Assembly (NCBI GenBank): GCA_949987705.1 | Contig: OX465281.1 | Span: 197,891,112 to 197,955,111, forward strand | Reading direction: 5' to 3' | From: Thereva unica | Lineage: Eukaryota; Arthropoda; Insecta; Diptera; Therevidae | Length of the DNA stretch: 64,000 nt | In this document: positions 32,667-44,084 of the stretch, in pieces | How positions within the stretch are numbered: position 1 is the stretch's first letter | Layout of the letters: each line of letters opens with the position of its first letter | Translations under genes and position numbers: made by a program | The notes under the pieces: generated by a model | What the model was told of the DNA's origin: nothing | Databases searched by the model: none | The model's input: only the letters and a program-made list of their open reading frames with translations

Positions 32667-32840
32667 ATTTTGACGTGACAACTTCTTATAAATCGGTATC
32701 CCCTAGGAGACACAAAAAAAAATTTATCAGAAAATTCTCCGTTACCTTATGACTCATCGCTCTGTTCGAGTCTCAAGGCCTTCTAGGGTATACCGATTTA
32801 TAAGACGTCACGTCATACGGACTTTACAGGCAACCAGGTT
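32667..32840. mobile_element. Inverted-repeat insertion with TGACGTGAC ends
   Basis: The left arm TTTTGACGTGACAACTTCTT then ATAAATCGGTAT, and the right arm ATACCGATTTATAAGACGTC then ACGTCA, are inverted. The matching block at 870-900 lacks the insertion. Related motifs (GACGTGACAACGTCTATTA...AATCGG) recur at 59596-59625, 59778-59795 and 60270-60420. Confidence 0.65.
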
Positions 32841-33590
32841 TTTTTTTAATAAATCTACATTGGTTTCTGGACATTTGAGAATTACTTTGTCTATGATCAC
32901 GATTTTAAACCTAACAATTCCAAAGTTTTCTTTGATAAGCAATGTTTCCGAATTTGCCATACTTTTTGAAAGGATATTCCATTCACTCCTCTTTTAATAA
33001 AAATACAATAGACGTTGCTATTACAAAAAGCAGAATTAATAATGAGATTTTATATTTTCTTGAATCAATTTAATTAAGAATTAGGCGCTGGCAATTATTT
33101 AAGCTTAAGTGTGCCTTGTTTGGCGAATAAATAAATAAACAATTTGAGGACGCTTGGTTTTCGAGAAATCGATATTTGAAGGCTGAAGGTCTTTGGTATT
33201 TTCAAAAATATACTGAGCCGAAAAGGAAAATTTTTCACGCGGAACCAGCTAACTACCATTTGCATAACTAAAGTCCCAACAGAACTAGACAAAACACTAG
33301 AACCCCAAAGGCAAATTTTCCCCAACAGAACTAGACAAAACACTAGAACCCCAAAGGCAAATTTTCCCCGAACCGCATTTAGCTCTAAATAAATTTTTCC
33401 AAAGTGAAACTCCATAATAAATTCCACGCAGGTTTATTAGCCTACTGATTTAACGATTACGTCACCAGCGTACTCAAACGTGAAAATAAATTTAGTCAAT
33501 GGTCTATAAGTTGATAAAAGTTATTTAAAAATTCGAGGACATATTTAAAATATAAAAATATCCGGTTACTAATGTGTATTTTTTGCGGCC

Positions 33591-34075
33591 GAACGTCATT
33601 ACTCTGGATCCTGAAAACTGGATTTTATATTCCCAACCAACCTACCTAAACATTCTAAAGAATCGCTATTTACATAAAATGTTCAAATAGCCTTTTTTCA
33701 CTTTCTTTGAAGCACTGTCCTTGAAAAACATTATTTTTAGGGTTATTATCTGAGGACACTAAACCGTAAGTCACTGTCCTCAAAAAGTTTACATTTTATT
33801 TGGAGACACTTTTAAGCTTCTAAAAATGTCCTCAAACTATTCATATACAAAATGAGCCAGTCTGAGGACAAATGTTTTTTCCAGGACTGGTCTCAAACTA
33901 TCAGTATATCTAGAGTATGATTTGAGGTCATGGTGTCGAACAATACTTTTCGTCTCAAAGTAATGTACAGGTAATAATTAAGTTTGATAGTTAAAAATTT
34001 CTGGTGCATTAGATTATGGGTATGTTTGTGATTGGTTTACATGCAAAAAAAAAGTGTGTCCCAAAAAATACGGTA

Positions 34076-34077
<2 letters not shown>
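33591..34077. other. Non-coding stretch with repeated TGTCCTCAAA/GAGGACA motifs
   Basis: GAGGACA or its complement occurs about eight times between 33700 and 33935, and also in the 1-135 and 33535 repeats. No gene. It may belong to the same repeat family as the inverted duplication. Confidence 0.45.

Positions 34078-34141
<64 letters not shown>
34078..34141. repeat. (AT)n microsatellite
   Basis: About 32 uninterrupted AT units. A shorter AT run resumes at 36115-36131 after the Helentron-like element, so the element appears to sit inside one microsatellite. Confidence 0.95.
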
Positions 34142-34148
<7 letters not shown>

Positions 34149-36114
34149 AAAATGAATCGCTAAATGTGTTGGTAAGCGCAAAACTCGAGAACGGCTGGAC
34201 CTATTGGACTAATTTTTTTTTTGAATATTCGTTGAAGTACGAGGATGGTTCTTACGGAGAGAAAAATTTAAAAAATTGCCTGAAAAAACAAAAAAATGGT
34301 AATTTTAGGAATTTTCACTTCATTTTAGTTTCAATAGCTTCATGGCCTACCTATTGTTTGACAAATGTAAAATTGTCATTAAATTGAATCATTACATTTA
34401 ATGAAAATTTCAAATTTACGCAGCTGTCAAACAATAGGTAGGCCATGACGCTATTGAAACTAAAATGATCCATGGCGGCCGTCTCAAGAGGGCGGTGTAC
34501 CACTTTCTTCACAACCACCTCGACATGGGTATCAAATGAAAGGGTATGATAAGTAGAATACAATAAGCAATGTAGTAGACTCAATATACCGATTCATGGC
34601 GGCCGACGCAAGACCCATGTTCTTTGAGGCATTTCATCTGTGTAAAATTCATATCTGAAGGAAAGGTCTCGGGCTCCGTGAGGTTTATAGCAAAATTTCA
34701 ATAGAAAAGCAGGCGTTTGGTCCATAGCAGCCATCTCAAGAGGGCGGATTACCATTTTCTTTACAACCCCTCGACATGGATATCAAATGAAAGGGTATGG
34801 TAAGTAGAACACCAAAGGCAATATAGTATACTCAATATATCGTTTGGTCCATGGCAGTCATCTCAAGAGAGCAGATGACCATTATCTTCACAACCCCTTC
34901 GAAATGGGTATCCAATGAAAGAGTATGATAAGTAGAACAATATAAGCAATATAGTATACTCAATATGTCGCTTGGTCCATAGCGGCCACCTCAAGAATGC
35001 GGATTACCATTTTCTTCACAACACCTTCGACATGGATATCAAATGAAAGAGTATGACAAGGAGAACACCATAGGCAATATAGTATACTCAATATATCGGT
35101 TCGTCCATGGCGATCATCTCAAGCGGGCGGACTACCGTTTTCTTCACAACCCTTTCGAGATGGGTATCAAATGAGAGAGTATGATAAGTAGAACACATAA
35201 GCAATATAGTATACTCAATATATCGTTTGGCCCATAGCGGCCATCTCCAGAGGTTGGATTACCATTATCTTCACACCCCTCGACATGGATTTCAAATGAA
35301 AGGGTATGATAAGTAGAACACCATAAGCAATATAGTATACTCAATATATCGTTTGGTCCATGGCGGTCATCTGAAGAGGGCGGATGATCATTTTCTTCAC
35401 TACCCCCTCGACATTGGTATCAAATGAAAGGGCATTATAAGAACATTGCCATAGACTGTGTCTTTAGATTCATGGCGGCCATCTCAAGAGGGCGGGTTAC
35501 CATTTTCTTCACAACACCCGAGACATGGGTATCACATGAAAGGCTATGAAAAGTAGAACACCATAAGCAATATAGTATACTCAATTTATAATTTGGTCCA
35601 TGGCGGCCATCTCAAAAGGGCGGTTTACCATTTTCTTCACAACACCCGAGACATGGGTATCAAATGAAAGGCTATGATAAGTAGAACAATATAAGCAATA
35701 TAGTATACTCAATATATCGTTTGGTAAATGGCGGTCATCTCCAGAGGGCGGATTACCATTTTCTTCACAACCCCTTCGAGATGGGTATCAAATGAAAAAG
35801 TATGATAAGTAGAACACCATATGCAATATAGTATACTCAATATATCGTTTGGTCCATAGCGCCATCTCAAGAGGGCGTATTAATATTTTCTTTACAACCC
35901 CTTCGACATGGGTATCAAATGAAAGAGTATGATAAGTAGAACACCATAGGTAATATAGTATACTCAATATATCATTTGGTCCATGGCGGTCATCTCCCAA
36001 AATCAATTTTCCCAGATTTGTTCTTTTTTCACTATATCATTTTCCTATCGCAGACTGTGTCCCCATAATCTTATTTCATTGAAAGGCGTTGCAACGCACG
36101 CGGGTTTTTGCTAG
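34142..36114 (+). mobile_element. Helentron/HINE-like non-autonomous element with minisatellite core
   Basis: The 3' end GCAACGCACGCGGGTTTTTG followed by CTAG, then T, matches the CTRR-type terminus of Helitron-group elements. The 5' part (GAATCGCTAAATGTG...CGCAAAACTCGAGAACGG) is of the kind seen in insect Helentron-related repeats. The middle is a tandem array. There is no target duplication and the element is flanked by (AT)n on both sides, as expected for insertion into an A/T host site. No Rep-helicase frame is present. Confidence 0.65.
34450..36000. repeat. Minisatellite, unit about 120-125 bp, roughly a dozen copies
   Basis: Each unit carries GGTCCATGGCGGCCATCTC, GGGCGGATTACCATTTTCTT, CGACATGGGTATCAAATGAA and AGCAATATAGTATACTCAAT in that order. 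Units differ by 5-15 substitutions or small indels. This is the tandem core usual in DINE/HINE-type elements. Confidence 0.88.
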
Positions 36115-36632
36115 TATATATATATATATATAGTTGGTTTTTTGTTCTGGTTCCACTTGATTACAGTTTTGTAGAGTTTCAGGAAATAAATTAGATTTTC
36201 GGCATTTTTTTGTAACCATTAACATTTTCAGAGAGTACATATAGCATAATTTTTAGTCGATTTCAACAGTTTACTTCAATTCTTCAGTAAGACGCTTAGA
36301 ATGTTTTCTTGCGAAATTTGTAGTTCTCGTTTCACACGTAGGGATACCTAATATGTATCGACATATGGAATCTAAGCATAAATATGTGTTGAAAAAACGA
36401 ACATCATCAAAGTCGATAATAGCAACACCATCAACATCAACATCGTTGATAATACCTGAATCTGTACAACCTACTAAAAGAAAATTAAGTGGTGAAAATG
36501 AGATATATTGTGATGCTTGTAAAATAGTAATAGCAAAAAATCTTTATTCAGCCCATGTGAGAACTAATAAGCATAAGGACAATATATGCATGATTGTGAT
36601 GATAACTTTAAAAAAATTGAAAGTGCATTTAA

Positions 36633-37013
36633 GGCTGTGTGCGAAACCGGCTAATTCCTTGCTAAGCTTCCAGATTTTTTGGAAGCTTCCCAGTCTAATT
36701 CCAGTAATGTGCGAAACCACAATTGAAAATAGCTTGCTACAATTTTACCGGTTGACAAGTAATTGACGTTAATTGTAAAAGTAGCATTTGAATTATTATT
36801 TTAATAATTTTAATATTATTTCACATTTACTTACTGCGTTTATATTTATTAATTGAATAGCTTTTAAATTAAGATTTTCCGTTACCAGTAGCAACTCCTG
36901 CACAAATATTTCAAAAATTAAGCAAGAGAAGAAGAAGAATTAGCAAGCTTGAAAATTTACTAAATGAAAACATAATAGAATTAGAAAGGAATTACCCGGT
37001 TTCGCACACAGCC
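36633..37013. mobile_element. MITE in the polymerase remnant, TAA duplication
   Basis: Inverted ends GGCTGTGTGCGAAACCGG / CCGGTTTCGCACACAGCC are flanked by TAA (36630-36632, 37014-37016). The inner right part can be read as a short basic, arginine-rich peptide (KLSKRRRRISKLENLL), perhaps a remnant of an autonomous Harbinger-like element. The insertion splits the polymerase frame. Confidence 0.85.
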
Positions 37014-37352
37014 TAAATCACGCATATGTAGTAAGTTATCGGTTAAGTGCGATAAATATAAATCCAAGTATAGAATCATTTTTAACTGCTAACTCTAGCA
37101 AACTAATTACACTATTTGAAAAATATCGTGAAACTCAATTAACATATAAATTAAATCTCGAGATTTTTGCTCTTTATATAAAGGATCAAACAAAAGAGGA
37201 AGAGGAACCTTTAAAGGATATTAAATCATTTAACACTAAAAATAAAATTATATCAGCGTCGAGTGATTTTCAGCAAATATGTGATGAATTTACAAGTGAA
37301 ATAGTTGCAAAGAGTCAAGAGTTTAAGGAGCGAGATTCTGGATGGGCAATTG

Positions 37353-37459
37353 AACGTGTTTTATATTTAGAAATAAATATTAATAAATATGCACCCATTC
37401 AAGGTAACGTGTTTTATATTTTAGAAATAAATATTAATAAATATGCATCCATTTCAGGT
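37353..37459 (+). repeat. 53-bp tandem duplication inside the polymerase remnant
   Basis: AACGTGTTTTATATT(T)TAGAAATAAATATTAATAAATATGCA occurs at 37353 and again at 37406. The second copy has one extra T, which changes the frame. It is a local slippage or duplication that helps to inactivate the gene. Confidence 0.8.
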
Positions 37460-38245
37460 TCATCATATATGGAACTACCTAAATGGATTAGAAGTAAAAA
37501 AGCTGTAATTAATGTTAGAAACAATGATAATATGTGTTTCGCGTTGGTAGTGGCGGCATCGCAATATCCAGCTAAAAATAACGTGGATAGAATTTCATCA
37601 TATCCAAAAGTTAGTGATATTTTCGATTTAAGTAGTTTAGAATTCCCTATGGCAATAAAAAACATTAGTACATTCGAGCAATTAAATAGTATTAGTATTA
37701 ATGTTTATGGTGTAGAAAACGAAAAAATTATAGGTCCCTTGTATTATACCAATAATAAGAGAGAAAACCATGTAAATCTGCTGCACATTGAAGAAGGGTA
37801 TAAACAGCATTATTGTTGGATAAAAAATTTAGATAGATTAGTAAGTAGACAAATGAAGGGCACAGGGGAAAAACAACGTAATTCCATAAAATCAAATTTC
37901 GAGAAAATTGAAATTTTGCGTTTGAAGTCTTTAAAATGCAAGAAAATTGTGAATTCGTTTTAAACAATGAATAGACAAGGTACGTGAAGATGGCCCGGAA
38001 AATTTTCGGGCTGAGTGGAAAAACGTCGCATTCGAAAGCTTCTAGTTATTCCACGTTTTTCCACCGATTATTTTCGTTTTTCCACTTACCACAAATTTTT
38101 TATGAAAACAAAAAAATATTTTTTCGGGCTAACTTCACAAGCCCGAAAAATTTTGCGGGCTGGGTGGAAAAACGTCCCATTCCACAGCCTATCGTTAGAC
38201 CTTGTTTTTCCAAAAAAAAATTTCGTTTTTCCACCCTCGGTTGGC

Positions 38246-38490
38246 CACACCTTGCGACGCGATAACGAAAATCTAGCCAAACAGGCCCTTGACTGGAACC
38301 CGCAAGGATCCCGTCGAGTTGGAAGACCTAGAACAACGTGGAGGAGAACCCTACTAGCAGAGGCCGGAACTACTGGGAGATCCTGGTCAGAGCTAAGAGC
38401 TGTCGCGCAAAACAGAGTCCGCTGGAGGGCAACTGTTTCCGCCCTATGTCCCACGAGGGATTAAGGGGCACATAGATAGATAGATAGACC
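38246..38490 (+). pseudogene. LINE reverse-transcriptase C-terminal fragment with (GATA) tail
   Basis: The translation gives the usual end of a LINE ORF2: QALDWNPQGSRRVGRPRTTW, then WSELRAVAQNRVRWRA and LCPTRD before a stop. An untranslated remnant and a GATAGATAGATAGA tail follow. It is 5'-truncated, as after incomplete target-primed reverse transcription, and it lies inside the foldback element. Confidence 0.75.
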
Positions 38491-38729
38491 CTCAGAAAAA
38501 AAGTTATTTCAAAAAAAGTTTTTTTTTTTTCAAAAATGGATTTATATCGATGTTTGGGTTTTTTTCCGTGTTCTCTTACCATGTAAAAACTAAGAAACCT
38601 CCAAAAATAATCTAACATCACTGTATTTTGATTTCTTAACTCCGCGAACAGGATGGTATTACCATAGCGAAATTACGGAACTCCAAAAATCGGATAAAAG
38701 ACCTGAAAACGCCAAGTGGGTTCGGGAGA

Positions 38730-39490
38730 ACTTCACATACCGCGGAAACGCCGATAGGGTTGATTGTAGGGGTTCAAAAGCTTTTACCATTTTTCTCCCT
38801 TGACTAAAAACGTTTTTCCACCCCACCATCTTGTTTTTCCACCCCTCTAAACTTAGCCCACGCGAATAAGTCACACAAGAAAACGGGCCAACTTCATATG
38901 CCGCGGAAAAGTCGAGGGGGTTGATCGTAGGGGATAAAAACGTTTTACCATTTTTCTCCCTTGCCTAGAAAGATTTTTCCACACCGCCATTTTGTTTTTC
39001 CACCCCTCAGAACTTAGCCCATGCGAATAAAAAACGGGCCAATTTCACATGCCGCGGAAAAGGCGAGGGGGTTGATTGTAGGGGATGAAAACGTTTTACC
39101 ATTTTTCTCCCTTGCCTAAAAAGATTTTTCCACACCGCCATTTTGTTTTTCCACCCCTCAGAACTTAGCCCATGCGAATAAAAAAAACGGGCCAACTTCA
39201 CATGCCGCGGAAAAGGCGAGGGGGTTGATTGTAGGAGATTAAAACGTTTTACCATTTTTCTCCCTTGCCTAGAAAGATTTTTCCACACCACCATTTTGTT
39301 TTTCCACCCCTCAGAACTTAGCCCATGCGAATAAAAAAACGGGCCAACTTCACATGCCGCGGAAAAGGCGAGGGGGTTGATTGTAGGGGATGAAAACGTT
39401 TTACCATTTTTCTCCCTTGCCTAGAAAGATTTTTCCACACCGCCATTTTGTTTTTCCACCCCTCAAAACTTAGCCCACGCGAATAATGTC
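38730..39490. repeat. Tandem array, unit about 145 bp, five to six copies
   Basis: Each unit contains GGGGTTGATTGTAGG, TTTTACCATTTTTCTCCCTT, CACCGCCATTTTGTTTTTCC and CATGCCGCGGAAAAGGCGAG. The three central units are almost identical, indicating recent homogenisation. It forms the core of the foldback element. Confidence 0.85.
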
Positions 39491-40564
39491 ACAGAAAAAA
39501 ATTTGCTAAGAAAAAATCTAAATTTGTTGATTTTTGGGGTCGCTGATCACGAAAATCGGGGTCCCGCGGTCCTAAAACATGGGCGTCACCCTTAAAAATG
39601 CAAAATGTTTTTGAAAAAACAAAACTTTTTTTGAAATAACTTTTTTTCTAAGGGTGGAAAAACAAATTTTTTTTTGGAAAAACAAGGTCTAACGATAGGC
39701 TGTGGAATGGGATGTTTTTCCACCCAGCCCGCAAAATTTTTCGGGCTTGTGAAGTTAGCCCGAAAAAATATTTTTTTTCATAAAAAATTTGTGGTAAGTG
39801 GAAAAACGAAAATAATCGGTGGAAAAACGTGGAATAACTAGAAGCTTTCGAATGCGACGTTTTTCCACTCAGCCCGAAAATTTTCCGGGCCATCTTCACG
39901 TACCTGAATAGACATGGTTCATAAAAGTGTTTTTAGTGAAATAATCAAAAAAAATTTACTAAATAAATTGAGCCGGGGCCGGGGCCACCAGAGGCGTTTT
40001 TTGGTAAAAAATGGTGGACTTAAGTTGTTTTTCCCCTGTATGCGAATTCTTTTCAATTGATTTATAAGGGCTGGGTTTGATATTCATCAAAATTGAATAT
40101 ACCAGCTGAAAGCTTCTGTATTTCTTCAATAGATAGCAGCACTAACTCGATTTCGAAAAAAATGGACTTACGTTGTTTTTCCCTTGTACCCTTCAAATAT
40201 CACAGCGACATAATCGAAAGTGGCTCTGTGATGGCTGTTTAATTTATTTTAGAAATGAAAAAGATTTGAAGAAACATAATTTACTTGAATGTAATAGAAT
40301 AGTCACCTCACTCCCCACTGAAGATAATAACATTTTAAAATTTAAAAACTTTAAATCAGAATTAAGGGTGCCCTTCACAATATAATGCCGACTTCGAATG
40401 TACCTTGAAACCAATAAGTACTTGCAACCCAAACCCTTCATCTTCCTTTACTAATAATACACATTTTCACGAAACTCATAGCTTCGCATATTTTATAAAA
40501 TGTAGTTATGATGACTCTTTAAGTAAATTTGAAACGTATAGAGGTGATGATTGTGTGTTATATA

Positions 40565-40840
40565 CAGTCAGTGACTAAATTGAGAGGACACTTGTAAAAA
40601 ATTTGAATCAGAAAAAGTAAATCTTCCTTTTCCTAAATTATATATAAATGAAAGTAGAACAAGAATTTCTGATAACTTTGAATTTTCGGGCTACGCTGGC
40701 GCCCAAACAGAGTAGCCCAAAATTCAAAATTATTAGAAATTCTTGTTCTGCTTGCATTTATATAAATTTTAGGAAAAAGAAGATTTACTTTTTCTGATTC
40801 AGATTTTTTACAAGTGTCCTTTCAATTTAGTCCCTGACTG
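40565..40840. mobile_element. Tc1-like MITE in the polymerase remnant
   Basis: Inverted ends CAGTCAGTGACTAAATTGAG / (complement) CAGTCAGGGACTAAATTGAA extend about 60 bases. TA flanks both sides (40563-40564, 40841-40842). It interrupts polymerase coding sequence, which resumes on the other side. Confidence 0.88.
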
Positions 40841-42778
40841 TATATATGACATTTTAAATACTATAATACCTGTAAATCCATTATCTATTATGCAGAAATT
40901 TCAATTTCAAACTGCAACTAAATGTCATATATGTGTTGAAAATTTAAATAATGATAAGGTGTTAGATCACGATCATCTAACTGGTGAGTTTCGAGGTGCA
41001 GCATACCACTAGGCTCGAGAAATGCAATGTAATTTGACCTATCAGACCCCCAAATTTATCCCAGTAATATTTCACAACCTATCAGGTTATGACTCTCATT
41101 TCATCGTTAGAGAGTTTGGTATGTGTGAGGAAAAAATTGATGTATTCGCTAATAATAAAGAAAAATATATATCCTTCACAAAGCATATTCAAGTTGATAA
41201 CCGGAAAAATCTAAAATTGCGATTTATTGATTCTTTTCGTTTCATGTCTTCCAGCTTGGATAAATTAGCTAAAAATTTAGATTCATCTCAATTTTCCGAA
41301 ATACGTCGAACTTTTCCTAAAGAAGATGAATTTAATTTAATTCGACAAAAAGGAGTGTTCCCCTATGAATATATCGATAACATAAAAAGGTTAGAAGCAA
41401 AATGCTTACCCCCTCAACACGCTTTCAATAGTTCATTGAATTCCTCACAAATCACTACTGCAGAATATATGCGTGCTAAGTTAATATGGCGAAAATTTCA
41501 TATAAATAACTTAGGTGAATATAGTGATTTATATTTAAAGACTGATGTACTTCTTCTCACTGATGTATTTGAAAATTTTCGTAATGTATGTTTAGAAGCA
41601 TACAAATTAGATCCATGTCATTATTATACAGCACCAAGCCTTAGTTGGGATGCGATGCTGAAAATGACTAAAGTCGAACTGGAACTTCTAACTGATATCC
41701 ATATGTTTAATTTCTTTAAAAAATCAATTAGAGGTGGATTAAGTCAATGTAGTGGAAGATATTCTAAAGCGAATAATGAATATACACCTAATTACGATAG
41801 TTCAAAAGAATCTACATATATCACATATTTAGATGCTAATAACCAATACAGGTGGGCGATGTCTGAATATTTGCCGAAAAAAGACTTTCGGTGGTTAATG
41901 GAATCTGAAATTGGAGCCTTAGATTTACAGAAACTAGGTGATGAAGACTCAAAAGGGTATATTTTTGAAGTCGATTTAGAATATTCTGAGGAATTACATG
42001 AACTTCACAATGATTTCCCTTTCTGTCCTGAAAATATCACACCTCCATATGAACAAAGTAAAAATAAAAAACTTATAGCAAATCTATTTCCAAAGAAAAA
42101 ATATATTATTCATTATACGAATTTAAGGCAAGCTCTAGAAAATGGGTTGGTAATAAAAAAAATCCATCGTGTGTTAGAATTTTATCAGGAACCTTGGTTG
42201 AAGCCTTACATAGAGTTAAATAATAATTTAAGGATTAAATCCACCAATTTTTTTACGAAAGATTTTTATAAACTTATGAATAACAGTGTTTTTGGGAAAA
42301 CGATGGAAAATATTGATAAAAGAATAGATATAAGGTTGATTACAACTTGGGAAAATAAAGGTAAGATGCTTGGTGCTAGAAGTTTAATAAGTAGACCTAA
42401 TTTTAAAAGTCGTACAATTATTCACAACGATTTAATTTTAATAGAAATGAATAGAGTAAAAGTTTTGTATGATAAACCTATATACGTAGGATTTACAGTT
42501 CTAGATCTATCCAAAACGTTAATGTACGATTTTCATTACAATTATATAACAGAAAAATATAAGGAAAATGTGAAGCTATTGTATACTGATACAGACTCCT
42601 TTATGAAATAAAAACTAATGATTTCTATGAGGATATAAAAAGTGATCTAGATAAATTTGATACTAGTGAATATGTGAAGAATAATATTTATGGGATACCT
42701 CAAATTAACAAAAAAGTTTTAGGTAAATTTAAAGATGAATGCTCGGGAAATATAATTTTAGAATTTGTTGGTTTAAAA

Positions 42779-43192
42779 CAGTGGTTCTCAAAGTGGTCTA
42801 TATTGACCAGCAGGGGTCTATGACAACCTGCAAAGGGTCTACGTCAGCGAAAAAAAGTTTGGGGTTCCATGAAATGAAAATGGGGGTCCACGATAGTGGA
42901 TCTCAACATACACTGATAGTACCTATTTACTTACATTTAGTCCAATCAATCTAAAATGGCTCCATGCAAATTTTGGCAACAGGAAACAAAAAATATGGTC
43001 ATATAGGAAAACAAAATCTAATAAAGATAGCGTTTTCTTTTTTTTTGAATTTGGAATGGCAAACCTAACCTAAAAAGTGTAAAAAACGTTTTTAGCGAAT
43101 AAAAGAAAAGCGTGATCTCGGATCGAAAAAAATCAAATTATAAAGTTGAAGCTGTTCAAATTATCTTTCGATTGATGTTTATTGAGTTATAG
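42779..43192. mobile_element. hAT-type terminus truncating the polymerase remnant
   Basis: CAGTGGTTCTCAAAGTGGTC at 42783-42802 is a characteristic hAT end, directly after GTTTAAAA. The polymerase-like reading stops here. No matching inverse end was found before the gypsy element at 44085, so the hAT copy is incomplete or its other half has been lost. The rest is AT-rich. Confidence 0.6.
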
Positions 43193-43721
43193 CCCAGCGG
43201 GAAATGGAGTGCTCCAATAGCCATGTTGGAGCAATCCTTAAAAAGCTTGCAGCGCTCCCGTTCCCATACCAGTTCCATATACTTTTTAACATTGCATGTC
43301 CCTGCAGGGGAGCATACGTTTTTATGCTCCTCAAAAGCGTTCAAGGAGCACTATAAAAAAAACTTTTAAAAAGGAAATATTCATAGACGCCTGTGGATAT
43401 GTGATCATTCGGTATCGAAAAGCTTTTATTTTGTTCATCTTTTGCAATTGCCATTTTCTTTCCATGCCCGCGAGTGGCTTTACCAAAGCAACCCCCAAAC
43501 TAAATTCAAACAACTTTCAAAGCTGAAAAATCGAATCGAATCGAACGAAAGTCCGGCTATTGAGTAATGCTAATGGCAAATTTTATGGTGACGAAGATAA
43601 TTGCCTGTTTCCTTTTTTTCTATAAAATTTATGAAAACTCCAGTAAAGCTCCCTCGAAAGCATATTGAACAGCGCTCCAAATAACCTCCCCTGCGCAGCG
43701 CTCCCAATTTTTCCCGCTGGG
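43193..43721. mobile_element. MITE with CCCAGCGGGAAA ends
   Basis: The left end CCCAGCGGGAAATGGAGTGC and the right end (complement CCCAGCGGGAAAAATTGGGA) are inverted. GGAGC/GCTCC motifs cluster near both. The flanks AGTTATAG and AGCTTAGG are only partly alike, so the duplication is uncertain. Confidence 0.65.
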
Positions 43722-44084
43722 AGCTTAGGGCACAAAACATAGAGAAAAATGGGAAAAACTGTCGAAAATCAGGTTTTTTAAATTTGTTAATAACTTTTGT
43801 TTAACGCCACTTATATATTTGTTATTTGGTACAAATATCGCTTCTTAATGGCTGAAATAGTGGTGTTATTTTTGTTGCGAAATATTGAACAGTTTCTTTG
43901 AAATTTCTCTTTTTGTAAAAAAAGGCGTTCTTGTAAAAACGTTTCTCTTGGTGCATGGATTTCGATGGATCAACGATGTTCAAAAGTTTAAAATTTTCTT
44001 CAAAGATTGTACTATCATGTAAAAGTAAAAAAAAAGTCGATTTAAAATGTTTACAATGCTCAGAATGGCCCCCCAAAAACATAT
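43722..44084. other. Non-coding stretch before the gypsy element
   Basis: AT-rich with no coding frame of note and no recognised repeat. The last four bases, ATAT, face ATAC on the other side of the gypsy element. Confidence 0.4.

Larger units (their letters stand above)
30273..33590 (-). repeat. Right copy of the large inverted duplication, expanded by insertions
   Basis: It is the reverse-complement counterpart of 1-1500. Compared with that copy it contains at least five extra elements, at 30379-30752, 30780-31720, 31750-32140, 32198-32338 and 32667-32840. The matching segments resume exactly on either side of each. Confidence 0.8.
37979..39904. mobile_element. Long-TIR foldback/MULE-like element with 10-11-bp target duplication
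   Basis: Inverted arms of about 255 bases occupy 37979-38236 and 39648-39904 and begin GGTACGTGAAGATGGCCC. The flanks are TGAATAGACAA (37968-37978) and TGAATAGACAT (39905-39915). The long arms and the 9-11-bp duplication fit Mutator-like or foldback elements. Inside are a LINE 3' fragment and a tandem array; no transposase was found. A GTGGAAAAACG motif recurs throughout the arms. Confidence 0.82.
36301..42778 (+). pseudogene. Protein-primed family-B DNA polymerase gene, broken by insertions and frameshifts
   Basis: In order: a C2H2 finger at 36301-36400; a second finger (CDACK...H...H) near 36515; a region around 37470 with LPKWIRSKKAVINV and NDNMCFALV; a finger with CDGCLIYF...H (40215-40310); an exonuclease-I-like ADFE (40390); an endonuclease-VII-like CHIC...DHDHLTG (40925-40990); exonuclease-II-like NLSGYDSHF (41080); and in the 529-codon frame 41022-42611, motif A-like YLDANNQY, motif B-like KLMNNSVFGK, and motif C YTDTDS. 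This is the DNA_pol_B_2 type found in Polinton-like and related virus-like elements. Frameshifts near 36350, 36595 and 42600, a stop near 41011, a 53-bp duplication and four inserted elements disable it. The C-terminus is lost at 42779. Confidence 0.82.

Noticed and set aside
37984..38464. Frames rich in phenylalanine across 37984-38464 and mirrored at 39648-39899
   Set aside because: The first part is the inverted arm of the foldback element, and only the last ~70 codons (LINE end) are meaningful.
36301..44084. A complete Polinton/Maverick element
   Set aside because: Only polymerase-type sequence was found. No integrase, ATPase, protease or capsid frame, and no long termini that flank it as a whole.
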